Made by a program: the position numbers and the translations under genes. Below the pieces are notes generated by a model. The model had not been told where the DNA came from, did no database searches, and saw nothing but the letters and a program-made list of their open reading frames with translations. 17,592 nucleotides of DNA from Pseudomonadota bacterium (GTDB taxonomy: Bacteria > Desulfobacterota > Desulfovibrionia > Desulfovibrionales > Desulfovibrionaceae), in contig JAEZEM010000267.1 of NCBI GenBank assembly GCA_023417745.1, forward strand, positions 1 to 17,592, in the 5' to 3' direction. Position 1 is the stretch's first letter, and each line of letters begins with the position of its first letter. Shown piece by piece: positions 6,703 to 13,007 of this stretch.

Positions 6703-7334
6703 AATGCCTTCCCTTTCTCGGACGTGTGGCCCTGGCCGGACTTTTGGCCGTGTCTCTGGCCGGCTGTTTCGGCAAGCCGCCGCCCGAACAGCGCTATCTG
6801 CGCGTGGCCCTGGGCGAAACCCCTTGCCCTGGCTCGGCCAGCCAGCAGCACCGGCTGCCCATCGCCTTCAAGCCCTTAAAGACCATGGAAAACCTCGACC
6901 GCACCTCGGTCATGACGGCCCAGAACAACGTGCTGACGGCCAGCTTGCAGTACTACTGGGAAGGCGCGCCCCAGGACGTGGTCGGAGCCGCCCTGCGCCA
7001 GGGGCTGGAATGCCAGTCCTCGGCCGTGACTCCCGTGGACTACCAGCCGCGCGTGGACCGCTCCGCCGTGCTGTCCGGCGAGCTCACCGCCTTTAACGTC
7101 GACTACACCGACGGCGGCCGGTTCGTGGTGTCCCTGCGCCTGGATCTGTGGAGCAAGGATATGGGCACGCGGCTGTCGTCGGGCGAGTTCAACGCCTACG
7201 CGCCGCTGACCGACTTCAAGGGATCGACCATCGCCGCCGCCGCCTCCGACGCTCTGGGCCGGGTCGTGCCCAAGGTGGTGGTCTGGATGGATCAGGGGTT
7301 GCCCAAGCTTGAAAAGGCCGTGGAGCGGCAATAG
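6699..7334 (+). CDS. ABC-type transport auxiliary lipoprotein (PqiC/LPLT-like)
   Basis: A 211-residue lipoprotein. The signal peptide (MKCLPFLGRVALAGLLAVSL) ends in the lipobox LAGC, giving a mature N-terminal Cys23. The +2 residue is Phe, not Asp, which fits sorting to the outer membrane. The mature part resembles the auxiliary-component lipoprotein family that includes PqiC: YLRVALGE near the start, RSAVLSGELTAFNVDY in the middle, and a C-terminal helix (STIAAAASDALGRVV). Similar lipoproteins accompany many MCE transporters that lack MlaC. The start overlaps the mlaD stop by 4 bp, so it is the last gene of the operon. It probably receives the MlaD coiled coil at the outer membrane; family assignment is from general pattern, not a search. 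Confidence 0.85.
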   Translation: MKCLPFLGRVALAGLLAVSLAGCFGKPPPEQRYLRVALGETPCPGSASQQHRLPIAFKPLKTMENLDRTSVMTAQNNVLTASLQYYWEGAPQDVVGAALRQGLECQSSAVTPVDYQPRVDRSAVLSGELTAFNVDYTDGGRFVVSLRLDLWSKDMGTRLSSGEFNAYAPLTDFKGSTIAAAASDALGRVVPKVVVWMDQGLPKLEKAVERQ

Positions 7335-7397
7335 TGTCGCGTCCGCGAAAAGCGCATAGGGTGTTTTGTAGTTAACGAGCTAAAACCATTTATTTTT

Positions 7398-7425
7398 CTT
7401 AAAAAATACTATCGTATTTTTTAAG
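7398..7425. repeat. A/T-rich perfect hairpin, copy 1 of a repeated motif
   Basis: Two 12-nt arms, CTTAAAAAATAC at 7398-7409 and GTATTTTTTAAG at 7414-7425, are perfect reverse complements around the 4-nt loop TATC. It lies 64 bp after the last gene of the mla operon. A close relative lies after ilvD at 12767-12799. The stem is almost pure A/T and has no separate T run, so a standard terminator is possible but not typical. Confidence 0.75.
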
Positions 7426-7441
7426 GAATGCGACAATAGCT

Positions 7442-7490
7442 CCCCGCTGCATCGGGGCCGGGCCGGGGCGTTGCCCCTGGTCCGGCCCGC
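7442..7490 (+). repeat. G/C-rich hairpin region upstream of the DUF1992 gene
   Basis: Two inverted repeats lie in tandem: CCCCG at 7442-7446 with CGGGG at 7453-7457, and GGGCCGG at 7460-7466 with CCGGCCC at 7482-7488, the latter enclosing GGC-GTT-GCC. They fall in the probable 5' leader of the downstream gene. The composition resembles the G/C-rich intergenic palindromes at 9920 and 15099, but I cannot align it to them convincingly. Confidence 0.5.
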
Positions 7491-7510
7491 AAGCCATGAC
7501 GGAGTCCGCC

Positions 7511-7987
7511 ATGTTCGCGCTTGCCTGGATCGCCGAACGCCGCATCGAGGAAGCCATGGCCAAGGGCGAGTTCGAAAATCTCCCGGGCCAGGGCAGGAAG
7601 ATCGAATTCGAGGACGATTCCATGATCCCCGAGGATCTGCGCATGGCCTACAAGATCCTGCGCAACGCCGGCTTTGTGCCGCGCGAATTGGTCGAGGAGC
7701 AGGAGATCGTCACGGCCACCCAGCTTCTGGCCGCCGCCACCGACGAGCAGGAACGCTACAAGCAGATGCAAAAGCTCAATTTCCTGGTCATGCAGGCCAA
7801 CGCCCGGCGTCGGCGGCCAGTCACCCTGGAACAAGAGCAAGTGTATTACCAAAAGGCCGTGGAGCGTGTGACGCTCAATTCCCGGCCTTCCCACCCCCAA
7901 GACCCGAAAGCAGCAACGCGCACATCCGTTCCCCAAAAGCCAGCACTTCCAAACCGCTCTGCCAGCAGGGAGCCAGACGACCGCTGA
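7511..7987 (+). CDS. DUF1992 / DnaJ-homologue (DnaJC28-type) domain protein
   Basis: A 158-residue cytoplasmic protein whose first ~75 residues match the DUF1992 pattern: IAERRIEEAMAKGEFENLPG, then GRKIEFEDD and MAYKILRNAGFVPREL. The domain is known from eukaryotic DNAJC28 and bacterial DnaJ-related proteins, but bacterial members like this one have no J domain; function is not established. I prefer ATG 7511 because GGAG at 7501-7504 lies 6 nt upstream and homologues tend to start close to this point; ATG 7496 (five residues more) is possible but has no visible ribosome-binding site. The C-terminal ~38 residues are low-complexity, Pro/Ser/Arg-rich, and are encoded antisense to the 3' end of the convergent TetR gene. 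They may be a read-through tail rather than a folded part. Confidence 0.85.
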   Translation: MFALAWIAERRIEEAMAKGEFENLPGQGRKIEFEDDSMIPEDLRMAYKILRNAGFVPRELVEEQEIVTATQLLAAATDEQERYKQMQKLNFLVMQANARRRRPVTLEQEQVYYQKAVERVTLNSRPSHPQDPKAATRTSVPQKPALPNRSASREPDDR

Positions 7988-8498
7988 TGGCCAGCTCCGT
8001 GATCCCGTGGACCATGGACCACACGGCCATGGCCTGGGCTTCCGTGGACACGTTGCCAAGAGTTCCCGCCGCCCTGCCCCGAGCCATGGCCCCGAGCAAG
8101 GCATCGAAGGCCGCCTGGCCGGCCACGGCCAGCTCCGGCTGGTCGCCGACGCCCGGTTGCTGCTGGCCGAGCATCAGCCGGTACATGGCCGGCGCTTCCA
8201 TCCCCAGTTCGATATAGCGCCGACAGGCGACCAGGTATTCCCGTTGCGGGTCGTTTTGGTGCGCGGCGGCTACGGTATTGAGCGCTGCGGCCAATCGGGC
8301 GAAACCGCGTGCGGCCAGGGCGGCCAGGAGTTCGGCCTTGTCCGCGAAATGCCGGTACGGCGCGGCATGGCTCACGCCCGTGGCCCGGGCCAGGGCGCGC
8401 ATACTGAGCCCCTCCACGCCTTCGGTCTCCAGCAGTGTTTCCCCGGCATCCAGAAGCGCCTGGCGCAAATTTCCATGATGATAGTCGTCTTGGGCCAT
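7875..8498 (-). CDS. TetR/AcrR family transcriptional regulator, WHG-type C-terminal domain
   Basis: A 207-residue repressor-type regulator. The N-terminal helix-turn-helix occupies about residues 9-55 (ALLDAGETLLETEGVEGLSM, then ALARATGVSHAAPYRHFADK), with the conserved YRHF recognition-helix end. The C-terminal ligand domain has an AMAVWSMVHGITELA segment that fits the WHG group of TetR C-terminal domains. AAGGGG precedes the ATG. The gene is divergent from the flavodoxin-like oxidoreductase, 89 bp away, with a palindromic operator overlapping that gene's -35 box, so it probably represses itself and its neighbour. The 3' end overlaps the DUF1992 gene by 113 bp, tail to tail. The ligand is unknown; an electrophile, quinone or aromatic compound would suit a flavin reductase, but that is a guess. 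Confidence 0.92.
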   Translation of the reverse strand: MAQDDYHHGNLRQALLDAGETLLETEGVEGLSMRALARATGVSHAAPYRHFADKAELLAALAARGFARLAAALNTVAAAHQNDPQREYLVACRRYIELGMEAPAMYRLMLGQQQPGVGDQPELAVAGQAAFDALLGAMARGRAAGTLGNVSTEAQAMAVWSMVHGITELAISGRLAPCWQSGLEVLAFGERMCALLLSGLGGGKAGN

Positions 8499-8530
8499 TG
8501 GGTTCCCCTTGGGGCCTAAGGCAACAAAAA

Positions 8531-8549
8531 ATGTTGACGCTGTCTACAT
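8531..8549. promoter_or_regulatory. Probable TetR operator in the divergent promoter region
   Basis: ATGTTGACGCTGTCTACAT is an inverted repeat with 8-bp half-sites, ATGTnGAC and GTCnACAT, around the 3-bp centre GCT and a single T-T mismatch. Size and symmetry suit a TetR dimer. It covers the -35 box of the plus-strand promoter, so bound repressor would block RNA polymerase. Binding by the adjacent regulator is inferred from position. Confidence 0.7.
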
Positions 8550-8562
8550 GAAAAATTATCTG
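8534..8562 (+). promoter_or_regulatory. Sigma-70-type promoter of the flavodoxin-like oxidoreductase gene
   Basis: TTGACG at 8534-8539 and TATCTG at 8557-8562 are separated by exactly 17 bp in the only A/T-rich stretch of the gap. The gene starts 25 bp further on. The -35 box is embedded in the operator palindrome. Confidence 0.6.
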
Positions 8563-8587
8563 TGACCCGAAGACGAAGGAGGAGGTC

Positions 8588-9868
8588 ATGGCCGAAAACT
8601 GGCTGGTGCTCAATGCCCTGGGCGAAACGGGCGAGGTCGGCGCGGCGCTGCGCAGGGCTGTGCAGAGCGAGGCGGCGTCGCGAGGCGCGTCGTGTCGGTT
8701 CGTGGCCATCCCGTCGTCGGGCTTGCCGTCGTGCCGGGGATGCTTTTCCTGCTGGACCAGGACGCCGGGCCAGTGCCGTCTGGTGGACGACGGCCTAGGC
8801 TTGTCCGAGGCCATTGTCGGCAGTTCGGCGGTGGTCCTGCTCACGCCGGTGGTCCTTGGCGGCCATGCCCCGGGCTTGCGTCTGGCCATGGAACGGGCGG
8901 TCCTGCCCAATCTGCTGCCCTACTTCTCCAAGGTCGATGGCCGGTCGCGTCATCCCAACCGCTATCCTTGCGTGCCGGCGCTCTACGGCATCGGGCTGAC
9001 GCCTGAGCGCGACCCGGAATCGGCGCAGCTTTTTTGCAGCCTCGTGGCGCGCAACGCGGCCAACATGCGCTCGCCCAGGCATGGGGCCGGGGTGGTGAGC
9101 GGCGTTGACGGCGAGGCCGGGGCCGTTGCCGTGGTCCGATCGGTGTTGGGCGGCGAGGGAACGGTGGCGTCCAGGCCGCGTTCCATCGTGGCTCTGCTCG
9201 GTTCGCCCAAGCCGCGCGGCGGGGTGTCGGCGTCCCTGGCGAACCATGTGCAGGATTGGCTGACGGGCCATGGGGCGGTGGTGCGGCCATTTTCCTTGCG
9301 GGCCGCCCGGGAGGACGAGGAGGTGTTCGCGGCCCTGGCCGAGGCGCTTGGCGAGGCCGACGGCGCGTATCTGTCGTTTCCGGTCTATGCCGACGCCATC
9401 CCGGGCGCGGCGGCGGAGGTGCTGGCCCGGTTATGCGACTATCGGCGCGAGATCGCGCCGGATCGGGCGCAAGGCTTTTTTGCCGTGGCCAATTGCGGTT
9501 TCCCTGAGCCGGCCAACTGCGAAGCGCCCTTGGCGACGTGCCGGCTGTTTGCCCGGCAGGCGGGTTTTGCCTGGCTTGGCGGGGTGGGAATCGGCGGCGG
9601 CGGCCTGTACGAGGGCCGGCCGCTGGCTTCTTTTGGCGTCATGAGCGCGGCCGTGCGGCGGGCCTTGGAGGCCAAGGCGGCGCTGCTGTTGTCGCCGACG
9701 CCGCCGGATCTGGCCCAGACCGGCGACATCCTGGTCCCCTGCCCCCTGCCGGACCGCGTCTATCAATGGATGGCCGACCGGGGCTGGCAAAAGGCGCTGG
9801 GTGGCAAGGACGGGATGCGGGATGCCCTGGCCCAGCCCTATGCCGCGCCTGGCACTTCTTCTTCATAA
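8588..9868 (+). CDS. Two-domain flavodoxin-fold NAD(P)H-dependent FMN reductase-like protein
   Basis: A 426-residue protein that looks like two flavodoxin-like FMN-reductase domains in tandem. The first (about 1-170) contains Cys49-x2-Cys52-x2-Cys55-Trp56 with Cys63 in CRGCFSCWTRTPGQC, the motif seen in NADPH-dependent FMN reductase/iron-sulfur-flavoprotein relatives, where it is usually followed by DD as here. Its N-terminal nucleotide loop (VLNALGETGEVG) is degenerate. The second domain (about 190-400) begins with a proper flavin-phosphate loop, LLGSPKPRGGVSASLA, and continues to NCGFPEPANCEAPLATCRLF and GIGGGGLYEG. Ordinary family members are 180-250 residues. Strong ribosome-binding site GGAGGAGG precedes ATG 8588. 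It is controlled, probably, by the divergent TetR. Substrate unknown; quinone, flavin or xenobiotic reduction is plausible. Confidence 0.82.
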   Translation: MAENWLVLNALGETGEVGAALRRAVQSEAASRGASCRFVAIPSSGLPSCRGCFSCWTRTPGQCRLVDDGLGLSEAIVGSSAVVLLTPVVLGGHAPGLRLAMERAVLPNLLPYFSKVDGRSRHPNRYPCVPALYGIGLTPERDPESAQLFCSLVARNAANMRSPRHGAGVVSGVDGEAGAVAVVRSVLGGEGTVASRPRSIVALLGSPKPRGGVSASLANHVQDWLTGHGAVVRPFSLRAAREDEEVFAALAEALGEADGAYLSFPVYADAIPGAAAEVLARLCDYRREIAPDRAQGFFAVANCGFPEPANCEAPLATCRLFARQAGFAWLGGVGIGGGGLYEGRPLASFGVMSAAVRRALEAKAALLLSPTPPDLAQTGDILVPCPLPDRVYQWMADRGWQKALGGKDGMRDALAQPYAAPGTSSS

Positions 9869-9912
9869 CTCTCCGCCCACCACAGCAACACCGCCCTCCC
9901 CTTCACCCATTT

Positions 9913-9950
9913 GGGGGGTCCGGGGGCCTCAGGCCCCCGGCCGCCGGAGG
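9913..9950. repeat. G/C-rich intergenic palindrome, copy 1
   Basis: The arms CCGGGGGCCT (9920-9929) and AGGCCCCCGG (9931-9940) are perfect reverse complements around a single central C at 9930. The flank to the left is GGGGGGT and to the right CCGCCGG. The reverse complement of the element at 15122-15142 has the same flanks and geometry. The stretch lies between the convergent oxidoreductase and glycosyltransferase genes and could act as a terminator for both, though it has no T run. Confidence 0.75.
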
Positions 9951-9960
9951 CCTCTTCTCC

Positions 9961-10977
9961 TCAACTCCCCCTCCCCGCCATCCCCAAATACATCTCCCGC
10001 ACTTCCAGCGGCAGCGGCAAATGTTCGTCGGTGGCCAGCATGGCGTAGGCTTTGCGCAGTTCCTCGTCCACGGCGTTTATGGCGGCCAGCCGTCTGGCCG
10101 GCGCGCCGGCGGCGGCCAGTTCCTCGGCCAGGGCGACGATGTGTCGGGCGCGTTGCACCTGGGTATGGTTGGCCAGCACCTGGCGTTTGCCGGCTGCGGC
10201 CAGGGCGGCCAGGGCGGCGGGATCGGCCAGGGCGGCCTTGGCTGTGGCGGCGGCCTTGGCCGCGTCGCCTCGGGGGTAGGTCAAGACGTCGATTCCGGGG
10301 GTGAACAGCTCGGTCAGGCCGTTGCCGGTTTTTTCGGTGAGCACGGCCGCGCCGCAGGCCATGGCCTCGAAGAGGCGGAAATTGAGCTCGCCGGCCGCGC
10401 TTTGGTTGAGCACGATCCGGCTGCGCCCGAAGATGGGGGTGTATGCGCCCTGCTTGCAAAAAAGCGGCGCAATAGTCTTGAAGGCGTCGAGAAACGGCTT
10501 GCGGCCGGGGTTGGCCGCGCCGCCGAGGGTGCCGACAAACGACACCGGGATGTCCCGCTCGCCTCCCGGGTCCACGTCCCGGGACGGATCGCAGAAAAGG
10601 GGCAGCCACTGGGCCGGCCGGCCGGTCGGCGAGTCTTTAAAAAGGGGCAGGTAATCCTTCTGGGCCACGAGCACGGCGTCGAAGGCGGCGCTGTAGGGCA
10701 CGTGCCAGGGGTGCATGTACTGGTCCACGGAATAGCCGATGACCACCGAGGGCAGGCGTTCGAAGCCGAACACCCAGGGCGGCTGGCAGGCGTCGTACCA
10801 CAGGACGAGATCGGGCTTGAAGCCGCGCGCGCCCAGGACTTCCAGGAATTTCGGGGCGGTCAGCGGCTCGGCCAGGGGCACGTCGGCGCTTGGCGTGCCG
10901 CTTACGGTCAGCACGTCGTGGCCGAGCTTGCGCAGGATGGCGGCAAAGCCCGTGTGGTGCAGGGTGACGATGCGCAT
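9961..10977 (-). CDS. Glycosyltransferase, CgeB-like (GT1 family)
   Basis: A 338-residue predicted cytosolic glycosyltransferase with two Rossmann-like halves (GT-B fold). The N-terminal half begins MRIVTLHHTGFAAILRKLGH and includes PDLVLWYDACQPPWVFGFE. The C-terminal half has VSFVGTLGG and then the donor-binding signature NFRLFEAMACGAAVLTEKTG, followed by LFTPGIDVLTYPRGD, the pattern of CgeB-type proteins and PF13524-like domains. Donor and acceptor cannot be told; LPS, flagellin or capsule decoration are options. There is no signal peptide or membrane helix. The start at 10977 has only a weak upstream GAGAG. It is divergent from ilvD with 105 bp between, and stands alone rather than in a polysaccharide cluster. 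Confidence 0.87.
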   Translation of the reverse strand: MRIVTLHHTGFAAILRKLGHDVLTVSGTPSADVPLAEPLTAPKFLEVLGARGFKPDLVLWYDACQPPWVFGFERLPSVVIGYSVDQYMHPWHVPYSAAFDAVLVAQKDYLPLFKDSPTGRPAQWLPLFCDPSRDVDPGGERDIPVSFVGTLGGAANPGRKPFLDAFKTIAPLFCKQGAYTPIFGRSRIVLNQSAAGELNFRLFEAMACGAAVLTEKTGNGLTELFTPGIDVLTYPRGDAAKAAATAKAALADPAALAALAAAGKRQVLANHTQVQRARHIVALAEELAAAGAPARRLAAINAVDEELRKAYAMLATDEHLPLPLEVREMYLGMAGRGS

Positions 10978-11082
10978 GGTCGAGACGACTCTCAGGGCCG
11001 GGCGCTTGCCAGCCGGCCGGTGAATGTGGGAAACTTGGGGTCACGGCCACAGGCCGGACAACCCTCCGCCAAGGACATCGTC

Positions 11083-12759
11083 ATGCGCAGCTCGCTTTTC
11101 AAGTCCGGGCTTGAAAAAGCCCCTCACCGTTCATTGCTCTACGCCCTGGGTCTGACCAAGGAAGAAATGCGCCGCCCGCTCATTGGCGTCGTCAATTCCG
11201 CCAACGAGGTCGTGCCCGGCCACATTCATTTGAACACCATCGCCGAAGCGGTCAAGGCCGGCATCCGTCTGGCCGGCGGCACGCCCATGACCTTCCCGGT
11301 CATCGGCGTCTGCGACGGCCTGGCCATGAACCACGCCGGCATGCACTTTTCCCTGGTCAGCCGCGAGATCATCGCCGACTCCATCGAGATCATGGCCAGC
11401 GCCCATCCTTTTGACGCCCTGGTGTGCATCCCCAACTGCGACAAGGTCGTGCCCGGGATGCTCATGGCCATGCTGCGGCTCAACATTCCGGCCGTCATCG
11501 TCAGCGGCGGGCCAATGCTGGCCGGAACCACCTCCGAGGGCAGCTTCGACCTCATCGACGTGTTCGAGGCCGTGGGCAAGTTCAAGCGCGGGGCCATCGA
11601 CGAGGAACAGCTGGAAGAGCTTGAGGAAAACGCCTGTCCGGGCTGCGGCTCGTGTTCGGGCATGTTCACGGCCAACTCCATGAACTGCCTGTCCGAGTCC
11701 GTGGGCCTGGGGCTTCCCGGCAACGGCACCATTCCGGCCGTGTCGGCCAAGCGGGTGCGTCTGGCCAAGACGGCCGGCATGCGGATCATGGACCTGCTTG
11801 AAAAGAACATCCGCCCCCGGGACATCGTCACGGCCAAGAGCATTGAAAACGCCGTGACCATGGACATGGCCCTGGGCTGCTCCACCAACACCGTGCTGCA
11901 CCTGCCGGCGGTCTTTGCCGAGGCCGGCTTGCCGCTGACCCTGGACATTTTCGACGTGATTTCCCGCAAGACCCCCAATTTGTGCAAGCTCTCCCCGGCC
12001 GGCAAGCATTATCTCGACGATCTGGAGCGGGCCGGCGGCATCCCGGCCGTCATGTCCGAGCTGGCCAAGCGGGGCCTGCTCCACCTCGACGTCATGACCG
12101 CCACCGGCAAGACGCTGGGCGAGAACCTCACCGACCTCAAGGCGCGGGTCAAAAACTTCGACGTCATCCGGGCCAAGGAGCCTTACGCCAACGAAGGCGG
12201 CATCGCGATTTTGCGCGGCAGCCTGGCCCCGGACGGCGCGGTGGTCAAGCAGTCGGCCGTGGCTCCGGCCATGATGCGCCACACCGGCCCGGCCCGGGTG
12301 TTCGACAGCGAGGAAGCGGCCAACACGGCCATCCTTGGCGGCGAGATCAAGGCCGGCGACGTGGTGGTCATCCGCTACGAAGGCCCGCAGGGCGGCCCGG
12401 GCATGCGCGAGATGCTCTCGCCCACCTCCAACATCATGGGCATGGGCCTTGGGGAAACCGTGGCCCTTATCACCGACGGCCGGTTTAGCGGCGGCACGCG
12501 CGGCGCGGCCATCGGCCACGTCTCCCCGGAGGCGGCCGAGGGCGGCCCCATCGCCCTTGTTCACGACGGCGACCTGATCGAGGTGGACATCCCGGCCCGC
12601 AAGCTCAATGTCCTGGTGGACGCGGCCGAGCTGGAAGCGCGCCGGGCCACGGTCGTCGCGCCCCAGAAAGTCATCGAATCGCCGCTCTTGCGGCGCTATG
12701 CCTCCCTGGTCAAGTCCGCCGCCCAGGGCGCGGTCTACAAGGACCCGGCGGCGAAATAG
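11083..12759 (+). CDS. ilvD: Dihydroxy-acid dehydratase
   Basis: A 558-residue enzyme that dehydrates 2,3-dihydroxy-isovalerate and -3-methylvalerate to the 2-keto acids in valine, leucine and isoleucine synthesis. Motifs: PNCDKVVPGMLMAML with Cys119, CPGCGSCSGMFTANSMNCL with Cys185, Cys188 and Cys191, GPQGGPGMREML, and the C-terminal GRFSGGTRGAAIGHVSPEA. Near residue 46 it reads VVPGHIHL, as in the E. coli enzyme, rather than the TPCN of enzymes with a third cluster Cys; this points to the oxygen-sensitive [4Fe-4S] type. It is shorter than E. coli IlvD (about 616) and near the length common in anaerobes. The ATG at 11083 has AAGGA at 11071-11075; the longer open frame upstream is antisense to the glycosyltransferase and was not used. 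No other ilv gene is nearby. Confidence 0.97.
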   Translation: MRSSLFKSGLEKAPHRSLLYALGLTKEEMRRPLIGVVNSANEVVPGHIHLNTIAEAVKAGIRLAGGTPMTFPVIGVCDGLAMNHAGMHFSLVSREIIADSIEIMASAHPFDALVCIPNCDKVVPGMLMAMLRLNIPAVIVSGGPMLAGTTSEGSFDLIDVFEAVGKFKRGAIDEEQLEELEENACPGCGSCSGMFTANSMNCLSESVGLGLPGNGTIPAVSAKRVRLAKTAGMRIMDLLEKNIRPRDIVTAKSIENAVTMDMALGCSTNTVLHLPAVFAEAGLPLTLDIFDVISRKTPNLCKLSPAGKHYLDDLERAGGIPAVMSELAKRGLLHLDVMTATGKTLGENLTDLKARVKNFDVIRAKEPYANEGGIAILRGSLAPDGAVVKQSAVAPAMMRHTGPARVFDSEEAANTAILGGEIKAGDVVVIRYEGPQGGPGMREMLSPTSNIMGMGLGETVALITDGRFSGGTRGAAIGHVSPEAAEGGPIALVHDGDLIEVDIPARKLNVLVDAAELEARRATVVAPQKVIESPLLRRYASLVKSAAQGAVYKDPAAK

Positions 12760-12766
12760 CCTCGCC

Positions 12767-12799
12767 TTCCTCAAAAAATACAGCAGTATTTTTAAGGAA
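12767..12799. repeat. A/T-rich hairpin, copy 2 of the repeated motif
   Basis: AAAAATAC (12774-12781) and GTATTTTT (12786-12793) pair around the loop AGCA. Outer arms TCCT/AGGA continue the stem after a small internal loop. The motif starts 8 bp after the ilvD stop. It matches copy 1 at 7398-7425 in the A6TAC...GTAT5AAGGAA core while the loop differs. It could end ilvD transcripts or be a dispersed palindromic element. Confidence 0.7.
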
Positions 12800-12831
12800 A
12801 GTTGAAGGGTTGAACGTGTTGCCCGCCAGCC

Positions 12832-12943
12832 GCCTTCGGCGCGGCTCGTGGACGCGGCACGTGGCGGCCCGGGGCCTGGAGCGCGCCTTCGGTCCGTGAC
12901 CCGGGCGCGCTCCAGGCCGACGGCGGCAGGCCCGTCGTCGGCC
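12832..12943. other. Structured intergenic region with overlapping inverted repeats
   Basis: Three inverted repeats follow one another in the gap between ilvD and the methyltransferase. A 15-bp perfect one has arms at 12873-12887 and 12904-12918 with an inner GGTC/GACC stem in the loop. A second, with 10-bp arms at 12915-12924 and 12934-12943 (one G-T pair), uses bases 12915-12918 of the first, so the two cannot form together. A smaller AGCCGC/GCGGCT pair lies near 12829-12847. No coding frame here looks real. It may be a 5' leader, a small RNA or a repeat; nothing decides. Confidence 0.6.
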
Positions 12944-13007
12944 GACGCCCGGTTCACGGGACACTGGCCGGGCCAAAGCGGCAACACCTGACCGCACGGA
13001 CAAGCAC

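Noticed and set aside
9538..11082. Very long extension of the ilvD frame upstream of 11083
   Set aside because: It would be antisense to the glycosyltransferase; IlvD homologues start near MRSSLFKSG.
12767..12805. Short coding frames over the A/T hairpins (FLKKY-SIF-like peptides at both copies)
   Set aside because: The same peptide appears because the DNA repeat is the same; there is no start site or codon bias to support translation.
11131..12987. Minus-strand open frame of 618 codons across ilvD
   Set aside because: It is antisense to a certain ilvD and its translation is rich in Gly, His, Gln, Ala and Val without recognisable motifs, the usual antisense shadow in G/C-rich DNA.
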